The notes beneath the pieces are model-generated. The model did not search any database. It was not told the origin of the DNA and saw nothing but the letters and a program-made list of their open reading frames with translations. This document shows, piece by piece, positions 1 to 6,072 of a DNA stretch of 11,429 nt. Origin of the DNA: JBIKLM01 sp044375105 (GTDB lineage Bacteria; Planctomycetota; UBA1135; GCA-002686595); the NCBI GenBank assembly GCA_044375105.1, contig JBILNK010000142.1:1-11429 (forward strand). The letters run 5' to 3'. Position 1 is the first letter of the stretch. Each line of letters begins with the position of its first letter. Both the position numbers and the translations under genes were made by a program.

Positions 1-1549
1 TCATGGGCACGTCCAGGAAACCGGACGCGAAGGTCCCTGCGCCGACCACCCGGTGCCACCACTGGCCATCGCGGGCCGCGGCCCAGGCGGCGGCAGCGTG
101 CACGCCGCCGGCGCCATCGCGATCGGAAAGCGGCGCGGCGCCTTCGACGTTGTGCCAGGCGCTGACCATCAACAGCGCCTTGAGGCTGGTCATCTGCGCC
201 AGCAGCTCGGGCCGCCCCGTGGCGATCAGCGCGGCCACCCCGGCGGTCAGCGGGCTGGCCGAGCTGGTGCCACCGAAGCAGCCGGTCATGCCGCTGCTGC
301 CGACCGTGGTCGTCGCGACGCAGGTGCCGGGGCTCGACAATTCAGGCTTTTCGTGGCCCTCGATCGGGTTCCAGAAGGAAGAGCTCGAGGCCATGGCGTC
401 GTCGGCCCAGTCCAGGTTGTCCTGGTCCGAGAAGGCGCCGCTGCTGATCATGTTGTAGCCGTTGCCCGGCGTGGTGGCGAAGGGCGTGGAGGTGGTTCCC
501 TGGTTGCCGTTCGACTTGAACAGCATCACGCCGAAATCGCGGATCGTCGCGTCGAACCAGCGGTCCAGGAATTCGATCGCGCCCTTCTGCAGGTTCCACC
601 AGGAGCAATTGCCGAAATCGAGGCCCGTCTGGATCGCCTGCTCCCAGAGCTGGGGCGCGGCGATGTCGCCGCTGCCCGCGGCCGAAAGCAGCGTCGGAAG
701 GCCCGCCGCGGCGGCGAAGTGCTCGGGGTGGATGTTGGCGATGTTGCCGGCGACGCCGGTGGCATGGCTGTCGGTGAAACCCTGGTTCAGCAGCACGATC
801 GGGGGCAGGAACACGTTGGTTGCATCCACATGGCCCGGGTCGTTGACCAGCACGCGCACCGGGCTGCCGGCGGCGCTGAGGCCCTGGGCCTTGACCGTGG
901 GCGTGCGCAGGGTGCCCTGGGCGAACACGCCCTCGTGGACCCAGGTGGGCATCGAGCGATAGACCTCGTCGACGCGCCCATCCTGGGCCAGGCGCCGGAT
1001 CGTGGCGGCGTCGGCGCGCAGGAACACCACCGGGGTCGAGCCGGTTTCGAGCAACACCTCGGCGCCGGCGCTGGCCGCCGCGGCGGCGAAGGCGCTGGTC
1101 AGCGGCCGATAAGCGGCGCGTTTTTGTTCCAGGGTGTCGAGGCGCGCCGCGTGCAGCGCGGCCGGCACTTCGGCGGGCGCGAGGCCCTCGGTCGCGGCCG
1201 CGAGGCGAGCGGGGAAATCGGCGCCGCGAAGGGGGTCCTGCAGCCAAACGGCCACCTCCGCGCGCTCGCCGGGCGGCAGCTGGTCGAGATGGAGCGCCAG
1301 GCTCGGCGCCAGCCGCCCGCGAGCCAGGAGCCCCGCGCGCTGATCCTCTGCCCGCAGGGCATCGAGCCAGGCGCCGTCGTGCTCGGCGCCCTGCTCGTCG
1401 ATCGCGCGCCGCTGTACAAGGCCCTCGGCTTCCACGAAACGTCGCTCGATCAGCCGCCGCCCGAGCTCCGGCAGCACCACGGCGCGCTCGACGGGCGCGG
1501 ACTCTTGCGGATCAGCCAGACACAACAGGAAGGCGATCGGGAGGCTCAT
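1..1549 (-). CDS. S8 family (subtilisin-like) serine peptidase, C-terminus beyond the window edge
   Basis: Open frame of 516 residues from the ATG at 1549 with no stop before the left edge. It should be an exported serine endopeptidase of the subtilase (S8) family. The catalytic pieces are recognisable: a candidate Asp237 in VRVLVNDPG, His262 in DSHATGVAG (in place of the usual GHGTHVAG), a candidate oxyanion Asn349 in KSNGNQG, and the nucleophile Ser429 in GGTSSASPLTAG, a canonical GTSxAxP. Residues about 90-200 look like a prodomain: a 'VAVWLQDP' strand, an Ala-rich helical stretch, then 'VVFLRADAATIRRLAQDGRVDEVYRS', which resembles the inhibitor-I9 type. The N-terminus (MSLPIAFLLCLA) is hydrophobic but short and lacks the usual basic residues, so the signal peptide is weak. 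Reading upstream in frame I see no better ATG/GTG/TTG. The Asp-His spacing is short and the His motif is degenerate, so this is a divergent subfamily. Family assignment is strong. The substrate is unknown. Confidence 0.9.
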   Translation of the reverse strand, partial: MSLPIAFLLCLADPQESAPVERAVVLPELGRRLIERRFVEAEGLVQRRAIDEQGAEHDGAWLDALRAEDQRAGLLARGRLAPSLALHLDQLPPGERAEVAVWLQDPLRGADFPARLAAATEGLAPAEVPAALHAARLDTLEQKRAAYRPLTSAFAAAAASAGAEVLLETGSTPVVFLRADAATIRRLAQDGRVDEVYRSMPTWVHEGVFAQGTLRTPTVKAQGLSAAGSPVRVLVNDPGHVDATNVFLPPIVLLNQGFTDSHATGVAGNIANIHPEHFAAAAGLPTLLSAAGSGDIAAPQLWEQAIQTGLDFGNCSWWNLQKGAIEFLDRWFDATIRDFGVMLFKSNGNQGTTSTPFATTPGNGYNMISSGAFSDQDNLDWADDAMASSSSFWNPIEGHEKPELSSPGTCVATTTVGSSGMTGCFGGTSSASPLTAGVAALIATGRPELLAQMTSLKALLMVSAWHNVEGAAPLSDRDGAGGVHAAAAWAAARDGQWWHRVVGAGTFASGFLDVPM

Positions 1550-1574
1550 GGCGGTGCTAAGCGGGGACCAGGGC

Positions 1575-1580
1575 AGCGTA
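1575..1580 (-). promoter_or_regulatory. candidate -10 element (TACGCT) of the S8 peptidase gene
   Basis: On the minus strand TACGCT, inside GTTACGCT, lies 25 nt before the ATG at 1549 and fits TANNNT. There is no recognisable -35 box and no Shine-Dalgarno sequence before the start. The case rests on the same hexamer class appearing upstream of all the other potential first genes in the window. Confidence 0.35.
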
Positions 1581-1719
1581 ACGCTGGCGCGGAGTTCGCG
1601 CTGGAGTGCGCGCGCTTCCCCTCGGCCGGCGCGGGGAATTGCCCGATTCGACGCCGACCTGTCCACCTTCGGGCGCCGCGGTCCGCGCCGCACGGGTCGG
1701 CTCCTCTGGCAGCACCCGC

Positions 1720-1740
1720 GAGGCCTAGGGGTGCGGCCTC
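1720..1740 (-). terminator. hairpin at the 3' end of the GT-C-like gene
   Basis: GAGGCC (1720-1725) pairs with GGCCTC (1735-1740) across a 9-nt loop. It touches the TGA stop (1739-1741) of the membrane-protein gene. A competing inverted repeat GCGGCCT/AGGCCGC (1733-1747) overlaps it. No T-tract follows, so a termination role is only an inference from position. The 189-nt spacer 1550-1738 holds nothing else that I can name besides the peptidase promoter. Confidence 0.25.
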
Positions 1741-3178
1741 AGGCCGCGCGGTTCCGCAGGTCGCCAGAGGCTTCGTCCAGCAACAGCGCCACGGCCAGGG
1801 CGTTGGTGGGCAGCAGCTGGAACAGCACGCGGTAGGCGGCGGTGTCCAGGTGCCAGTCGAGGTCGTGGGGCGTGCCGACGAAGACGACTGCGAAGCCCGC
1901 CGTGGCCAGGGCCACGCTGACGGCCGGGGCCAGGGCCGGGCTCGTCAGCACCCGCCGATGCCGGGCGAGCAGGAGCAGCAACAACGCCGCGGGCAAGCCC
2001 AAGTTCTGGGACGAGTCGAAGAGCTGCAACCGGCCGAAATAGGCCAGCACGGCGAGGCCGCGCTCGGCGAGCTGGTCCAGGAATAGCAGCAAGAAGGGCT
2101 GCCCTTGGGGGTTGTCGCTGAGCAGGTCGTTCTGGAACCCGAAGTGGCGGTTGAAGGCCCACACCAGGGCCAGGCAGGCCAGCGGCAGCAAGAGCCAGGC
2201 GGAAGCGGCGCGCGGCGGGCGCCGCAGGGCCCCGCGGCGGGCGAGTCCCCAGCCGTCGGCGGCGCAGGCCAGCACCAGCGCCAGGCTGAGCAACGCGCCC
2301 TCGTGTTTGGCGGACACGAGCAGCGCCAAGCCGGCCGCGAACAGCGCGAACCAGCGCGATTCGCCCCGCTCCCGCAGCCACAGCCAGCCGATCGTGGCCA
2401 AGAGCAGCCCGGCGGCCACGGCCAGGTCCAGGTAGGCGATCGTGAGCGCCTGCTGGAACGGGAACGCCAGGCTGACGAGCAGCGGGATGCCGGCGGCGAT
2501 CGGCCAGCGCACGGCGCGGCGCAGCAGGCCCGCCAGCATCAGCAGCAGGGCCGGCCCGAAGAGCTCGAGGGGCAGGCGGTTCTCGGACCAGGTCACGCGC
2601 CCGGCGACCGCGAAAACCCAGGCCTGCAGGTTGGGGCCGAGGTGCGGATAGTCGGGGTGCTGCACGAAGAAGGCCACGCTGGCGCCGGGCACCTGGATGC
2701 GGCGCTGGAATTCGGCGGCGTAGGCCGGGGTGAAGCCGTCGCTCTCGTGCAGCAGACGCGCGCGCGAGGCCCACAGGTGCGCTTCGTCGGAGCGGTGGAT
2801 CGGCGTGGCCAGGGAGCGCACCATGCGATCGGCGCAGGGCACCAAGGCCGCGGTCAGGGCCAGGCCGAACAGCAGGCGGGCATGCCAGGGCAGCGGCATG
2901 GCCGCCTCGTCGCAGGGCGGGCGCCGGCGCGCCAGCCACAGCCCGAGGCCGATGCCGAAGAGCTGCAAGGGCACGAGCAGCGCCAGCCGCGGGGCGCTGC
3001 CGAAGGCGGCCAGGACGAAAATGGCCAGGGAGAGCAGCAGCGCGCCGAGGCACCAGCCGGCGCCCAGCGTGAACAGCAGCCCGGCGCGCCGGCGCACGTC
3101 CAGGGCTTCGAGCAGCGCCAGCCCGAGGGCCCAGGGCAGCCCCAGGGCCAGCAGCCATTGCCACGGCGCCAGGTTCAA
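1739..3178 (-). CDS. polytopic membrane protein, probable GT-C-fold glycosyltransferase
   Basis: A 479-residue integral membrane protein with about ten or more hydrophobic segments (for example 8-24, 33-58, 65-83, 101-115, 205-220, 229-262, 277-305, 326-343, 395-405, 416-436). After the N-terminal segments comes a polar loop with Asp131-Glu132 (PIHRSDEAHLWASRARLL) and then HPDYPHLGPNLQAW at 174-187. Later there is SAKHEG (289-294) and, near the end, TPHDLDWHLDTAAYR (436-450). An acidic pair in the first large extracytoplasmic loop plus a later K-x-E-G motif recalls GT-C glycosyltransferases (ArnT/PMT-like, RgtA-D type), which transfer sugars from polyprenyl-phosphate donors on the outer face of the inner membrane. 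I infer that role. Donor and acceptor are unknown. The start is TTG: its T and G overlap the TGA of the upstream gene (TTGA), and GGAGGG lies 6 nt before it, so translation is probably coupled. An alternative is a membrane protein of unknown function with no catalytic activity. Confidence 0.8.
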   Translation of the reverse strand: MNLAPWQWLLALGLPWALGLALLEALDVRRRAGLLFTLGAGWCLGALLLSLAIFVLAAFGSAPRLALLVPLQLFGIGLGLWLARRRPPCDEAAMPLPWHARLLFGLALTAALVPCADRMVRSLATPIHRSDEAHLWASRARLLHESDGFTPAYAAEFQRRIQVPGASVAFFVQHPDYPHLGPNLQAWVFAVAGRVTWSENRLPLELFGPALLLMLAGLLRRAVRWPIAAGIPLLVSLAFPFQQALTIAYLDLAVAAGLLLATIGWLWLRERGESRWFALFAAGLALLVSAKHEGALLSLALVLACAADGWGLARRGALRRPPRAASAWLLLPLACLALVWAFNRHFGFQNDLLSDNPQGQPFLLLFLDQLAERGLAVLAYFGRLQLFDSSQNLGLPAALLLLLLARHRRVLTSPALAPAVSVALATAGFAVVFVGTPHDLDWHLDTAAYRVLFQLLPTNALAVALLLDEASGDLRNRAA

Positions 3179-3675
3179 CGGGCACCCTCCGGGCGGACGC
3201 GCCACAGGACCAGGTCGCCGTCCTCGGCCACCCGCTCGGCGAAGGCCTCCCAGCCCGCCCCGCGGCTCGACCCGCTGTCGAGCAGCCAGACCTCGCGCGC
3301 CATGCGCTCGGCCACCGAGCGCGGATCCGCAGGCAGGGCGGTCAGGTGGTGGAGCGCCCGGGGCCAGGCCAGGTGGCAGAGTTCGTTGTGGAGGCGCAGC
3401 CCGCGCACGTCGAGCGGCGCCACCAGCACCACGTCCGCACGGCGCGGCGTGAAGCGCTCGAGCAGCAAGAACGCGCTGCCGACCTCGCCCAAGCGCTCGA
3501 AGCGCTGCGCCTCGCTGGCGGCCAAAGCGAAACCGCGCTCCTCGGCCGCAACGCGCGCCAAGCCGCGCGCCTCGCGCCACAGCCCCGCGGCCCCTTGCCA
3601 GACGAGCAGCCCCAGCGCCAGCAGCGCCGCGCCGCGTTCGCCGAGCCGTTGCAGGGATCGATCGCGCGCGGCCAT
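3175..3675 (-). CDS. small membrane-anchored protein of unknown function, coupled to the GT-C-like gene
   Basis: A 166-residue protein that I do not recognise. It has a basic N-terminus (MAARDRSLQRLGER), one membrane segment at about 15-30 (GAALLALGLLVWQGAAGLW), and then an alpha/beta-looking soluble region. That region includes a strand-like ADVVLVAPLD (80-89), LHNELCHLAWPRALHHL (95-111), REVWLLDSGS (127-136) and a final DGDLVLWRV strand (152-160). The topology predicts a soluble domain outside the cytoplasm, tethered to the inner membrane. It overlaps the downstream GT-C-like gene (TTGA junction), so the two are very likely co-translated and may form one complex. The soluble part resembles in style the C-terminal periplasmic region of some GT-C enzymes, so the pair could be a split enzyme; this is inference. 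The ATG is followed by a sensible basic-then-hydrophobic N-terminus. It has no Shine-Dalgarno sequence, but a TAGACT hexamer lies 9 nt upstream. Confidence 0.75.
   Translation of the reverse strand: MAARDRSLQRLGERGAALLALGLLVWQGAAGLWREARGLARVAAEERGFALAASEAQRFERLGEVGSAFLLLERFTPRRADVVLVAPLDVRGLRLHNELCHLAWPRALHHLTALPADPRSVAERMAREVWLLDSGSSRGAGWEAFAERVAEDGDLVLWRVRPEGAR
3185..3190 (-). promoter_or_regulatory. strong Shine-Dalgarno sequence (GGAGGG) that decides the TTG start at 3178
   Basis: On the minus strand GGAGGG is followed by 6 nt and then TTG at 3178-3176, which is optimal spacing. It lies inside the 3' end of the upstream small-protein gene. It is the only clear Shine-Dalgarno sequence before any start in this window, and it settles the choice of TTG, since no ATG or GTG in frame nearby is better. 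Confidence 0.7.
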
Positions 3676-3684
3676 GGTCGTTGG

Positions 3685-3690
3685 AGTCTA
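3685..3690 (-). promoter_or_regulatory. candidate -10 element (TAGACT) before the small membrane protein
   Basis: On the minus strand CTTAGACT contains TAGACT, four of six matches to TATAAT, only 9 nt before the ATG at 3675. If used, transcription would start at or within a few bases of the ATG, giving a leaderless or nearly leaderless mRNA. No convincing -35 box is visible. Confidence 0.4.
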
Positions 3691-4065
3691 AGCGCCGCCG
3701 GGCCAGGGGCGTCCGGTCGGCGGCGCTGGTCCGAAGGCGCTGGCGGCGGCTGCGTGCGGCCCCGCGATCCGATCGAACCGCGGGCTCCAACGCATCGCGC
3801 GCTCCGGCTGGCCCGATTCAGGGGCCGAGCGAGGTCGTCGACGGCGCCAACCAGGCTGGGGCGCGGGAGCGTGTGCCGGCGGCCGTCGGGCGGGCGCGCG
3901 CCGGACAGGTCGGCAGAAGTCGAGCGTCGAGTGGGCCGCGAACAGGGACCGCCGACCGGTTGTTGCCCGGCCTCTGGACATAGCTCCTCGAACGAGCCGC
4001 TTCGCGGTCTGGGCCCGAGGTCCGCGGGCGTTCGAGCGGCCTGGGGCGACCGGGCACGAGGCCTC

Positions 4066-4084
4066 GCCGGCCGCGCGCGCCGGC
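4066..4084. repeat. GC-rich hairpin upstream of the desaturase promoter
   Basis: GCCGGC at 4066-4071 and again at 4079-4084 (self-complementary arms) flank a CG-alternating 7-nt loop. It shares one base with the palindrome CGAGGCCTCG at 4057-4066. It ends 26 nt before the TACACT hexamer, where an activator or repressor could bind. Simple CG-rich composition could also produce it by chance. Confidence 0.3.
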
Positions 4085-4110
4085 GCAGAGCCCGACCGCC
4101 GCGCAGGCCG

Positions 4111-4116
4111 TACACT
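4111..4116 (+). promoter_or_regulatory. candidate -10 element (TACACT) of the desaturase-methyltransferase unit
   Basis: GTACACT sits 12 nt before the ATG at 4129 in an otherwise GC-only stretch. TACACT matches TATAAT at four of six positions and fits TANNNT. The expected transcription start would leave a leader of only about 5 nt. No Shine-Dalgarno sequence precedes the ATG, and no TTGACA-like box lies 16-18 nt upstream. Confidence 0.4.
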
Positions 4117-4128
4117 GCTGGCAGAGCC

Positions 4129-4986
4129 ATGTCCGCCACGCCGATCCAAGCCCCCGGCCGCGCCGGATCGGCCCTGTTTCAGCACCCCGGGGTCGCTTGG
4201 CCGAGCTTGGGCCTGCTCTTGCTCCTGTGGGGGCTCCTCTTGGGCCAGTTGGCCTGGTTTCCGGCCGATCCCCTGGCCCTGCTGGACCACCCCTCCGGCT
4301 GGGCTCGCCTCCTGGCCCACATGGCCATCGGTGCGCTGGCGCTGAACCTCTCGTTCACCGTTTGGCACGACGCCGTGCATGGGCTCGTCTTCCGCCCGCG
4401 CTGGGCCAACGATTTGGTCGGCTGGCTCGGGGCCTTCCCGGCCTTCATTCCCTGGTTCACCATCCGCCGCGGGCACCTGCTGCACCACGCACACACGAAC
4501 CATCCGGAGCTGGATCCCGACCACTGGTTCCTGGGCGGCTCCCTGTGGAGCTTGCCCCTGCGTTATCCGGAGGGCATCCGGCGCACCCGCCGGCTCGTGG
4601 AGGCCGGTGGTCAGCCGGCGGCGGAGCGCTGGGCGGACCGCGGGCAGCTCCTCTTGGCGCTCCTGGCGGCCGTGGGGCTCGCTTACTGGGTCCATCCCCT
4701 GGCGGTGCTGTTCGGCTGGTTCCTCCCCAAAGGCATCGCCATGTGGATCCATGCCTGGTACGTGAACGTCCTGCCTCACCGAGGGCTGCCGCCGCAGCGG
4801 TTCTTGGACACGCGCATCTTGGATCTGCCCTGGCTCGCACCGCTATTCCTGATGCACCAGTACCACGGCCTGCACCATGCCTGGGCCGGGGTGCCTTGGT
4901 ACCGATACCGGCGCGCCTTCCTGGCCAAACAGGACGACCTGATCCGTCGCGGCGCACCGATCCAGCGCGGATTCACGGGCCCATGA
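4129..4986 (+). CDS. membrane fatty-acid desaturase/hydroxylase superfamily protein (three His boxes)
   Basis: A 285-residue integral membrane di-iron protein of the fatty acid desaturase-like superfamily. The three His clusters are intact: HDAVH at 80-84 (HxxxH), HLLHH at 116-120 followed by AHTNHPELDPDH, and HGLHH at 246-250 (HxxHH) in MHQYHGLHHAWAGVPWYRYRRAF. Hydrophobic segments lie at about 24-44, 61-78, 96-111, 173-187 and 190-206. The 'HHAHTN.PE.DPD' box and 'HGLHH..AGVPWYRY' end are of the type seen in bacterial desaturases and in CrtR-like carotenoid hydroxylases. The enzyme therefore probably inserts a double bond or hydroxyl into a lipid or carotenoid using O2. I cannot choose the substrate from sequence. 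The stop overlaps the ATG of the methyltransferase gene (ATGA), so the two are co-translated. The ATG is preferred because sequence upstream in the same frame is Arg-rich junk. Confidence 0.9.
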   Translation: MSATPIQAPGRAGSALFQHPGVAWPSLGLLLLLWGLLLGQLAWFPADPLALLDHPSGWARLLAHMAIGALALNLSFTVWHDAVHGLVFRPRWANDLVGWLGAFPAFIPWFTIRRGHLLHHAHTNHPELDPDHWFLGGSLWSLPLRYPEGIRRTRRLVEAGGQPAAERWADRGQLLLALLAAVGLAYWVHPLAVLFGWFLPKGIAMWIHAWYVNVLPHRGLPPQRFLDTRILDLPWLAPLFLMHQYHGLHHAWAGVPWYRYRRAFLAKQDDLIRRGAPIQRGFTGP

Positions 4987-5963
4987 GCGCCGCCCCGCCC
5001 TTCGTCGACGATCCCAGCATCCCCGCGGCCCTCTCCACGGAGCAGGTGGATTGCTGTGTGTGCGGACCAGCGCCCTTCGCAGCGGTGGCGCGCACGTTCG
5101 ACTACGAGTACCGGACCTCCCGGCAGAACTGGGTCTACGTTGCCTGCGATTCCTGCGGCCTGGTCTTCCTCCGCGAGCGACCGGCGATCCGCGAACTGCC
5201 CAAGATCTATCCGCCCCACTACTACAGTTTCGACGAGGAAAAACGCACCAATCCTCTCGTGGCGCGGTTGCGAGCGCGATTGGAGGCCGGAAAAGCGGCC
5301 CAATTCGCGGCTCACGTGAGCCGCAGCGATGCGCGGGTCTTGGACGTGGGCTCGGGGGACGGCCGCTTCCTGTCCGTCCTGCGGCGGGCCGGGCCGCCGA
5401 ATTGGCGACTGGAGGGCCTGGACATCGACGAGGGCGCGGTGCTGCGCGGACGTGAGCGCGGATTCACGATGCACTGCTCGCGACTCGAGGACTTCGAAGC
5501 GCCCGCGGGCGGTTATGACCTCGTCGTGCTGATGCAGGTGCTCGAGCACGTGGCCGATCCCCGCGATACCTGCCGGCGCATCCGCAGGCTCTTGGCCCCC
5601 GGAGGCGTGTTCGTGGTGGAAACCCCGGACGTGGCCGGCTGGGACGAGCGTCTGTTTCGCGACGGTCTGTGGGGTGGGTACCACGTGCCGCGGCACTGGA
5701 ACCTGTTCACGCCCCAGAATCTGTCGCGATTGCTGACCGAAGAGGGCTTCGAAACGCTCGAACAGCGCGCGCTCCCGTCCACTTCGTTCTGGATCAACTC
5801 GGTCTACAACCGTGCCTTGGTGGCCGGCGCCGGTCCGCGCACCTTGGGTTTCTTGCATTACCAGAATCCCCTGCTTTTGGCGCTGTTCCTGCCGTTGGAT
5901 CTGCTGGCGATCCGGCTGGGACGGCGCACCTCCAACCAGCGCCTCGTGGCGCGGCGCCGCTAG
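4983..5963 (+). CDS. class I SAM-dependent methyltransferase with Cys-rich N-terminus
   Basis: A 326-residue Rossmann-fold methyltransferase of the Methyltransf_23/UbiE-like type. The N-terminal 60 residues carry a zinc-knuckle-like pattern: Cys24/Cys25-x2-Cys28 and Cys55-x2-Cys58 (VDCCVCG ... ACDSCG). The SAM-binding core follows: motif I VLDVGSGDGRFL (119-130), the acidic residue after strand 2 in GLDIDEG (145-151), motif II-like YDLVVLMQVLEHV (178-190), and LLAPGGVFVVETP (203-215). After it comes WGGYHVPRHWNLFTPQNL (230-247), a signature shared with many methyltransferases in polysaccharide and lipid gene sets. The C-terminal 285-311 stretch is hydrophobic (LLLALFLPLDLLAIRL), suggesting membrane association. 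It overlaps the desaturase gene by 4 bp, so the two products probably act on the same molecule or at the same membrane. The methyl acceptor cannot be read from the sequence. Confidence 0.9.
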   Translation: MSAAPPFVDDPSIPAALSTEQVDCCVCGPAPFAAVARTFDYEYRTSRQNWVYVACDSCGLVFLRERPAIRELPKIYPPHYYSFDEEKRTNPLVARLRARLEAGKAAQFAAHVSRSDARVLDVGSGDGRFLSVLRRAGPPNWRLEGLDIDEGAVLRGRERGFTMHCSRLEDFEAPAGGYDLVVLMQVLEHVADPRDTCRRIRRLLAPGGVFVVETPDVAGWDERLFRDGLWGGYHVPRHWNLFTPQNLSRLLTEEGFETLEQRALPSTSFWINSVYNRALVAGAGPRTLGFLHYQNPLLLALFLPLDLLAIRLGRRTSNQRLVARRR

Positions 5964-5990
5964 TTCCACGCGATCGCAATGGCGGGGCAC

Positions 5991-6029
5991 GGGCGCCGCC
6001 CCGGCCAGGCCGCAGGGCCGGCGGCGCCC
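5991..6029. terminator. strong hairpin between convergent genes, candidate bidirectional terminator
   Basis: GGGCGCCGCC (5991-6000) pairs perfectly with GGCGGCGCCC (6020-6029). After a 2-nt bulge the stem continues with GGCC (6003-6006) to GGCC (6016-6019), leaving a 9-nt loop. It lies 28 nt after the methyltransferase stop and 44 nt after the stop of the opposing SagB-like gene, the usual place for a shared terminator. There is no T-tract on either strand, so if it terminates it is of the GC-hairpin-only or Rho-assisted kind. Confidence 0.45.
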
Positions 6030-6072
6030 CGCCCCGCGGCCGTGTCGCTGCTCGCCAGAGGAACCGCGGGCC

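Larger units (their letters stand above)
3676..4128. other. divergent intergenic region without a gene
   Basis: These 453 bp separate the minus-strand small membrane protein from the plus-strand desaturase. Open frames run through the region on both strands, but their translations are Arg/Ala/Pro/Gly-rich with no domain pattern, as expected from GC-rich non-coding DNA. Visible structure: a perfect 10-bp palindrome CGAGGCCTCG (4057-4066), an adjoining hairpin GCCGGC/GCCGGC (4066-4071 and 4079-4084, 7-nt loop), and -10-like hexamers at both ends (3685-3690 minus, 4111-4116 plus). The length exceeds what two promoters need, so operators or a small RNA are possible but not shown. Confidence 0.6.

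Noticed and set aside
53..2086. Long plus-strand open frame (677 codons) opposite the peptidase gene
   Set aside because: The translation is Arg/Gly/Ala/Gln-rich with no hydrophobic patterning. The opposite strand carries clear S8 motifs in order. It is a shadow frame caused by high GC.
2105..3691. Plus-strand open frame (528 codons) opposite the GT-C-like and small membrane genes
   Set aside because: Gln/Gly/Ala/Arg-rich low-complexity translation. The minus strand shows membrane segments and a Shine-Dalgarno-supported start.
3346..4128. N-terminal extension of the desaturase, since its frame is open far upstream
   Set aside because: The upstream translation is Arg-rich without pattern, overlaps the opposite-strand gene, and the desaturase family starts near the chosen ATG.
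3676..4128. Structured RNA, riboswitch or tRNA in the spacer
   Set aside because: I see no tRNA-like arms and no known riboswitch core. Only short CG-rich hairpins are present.
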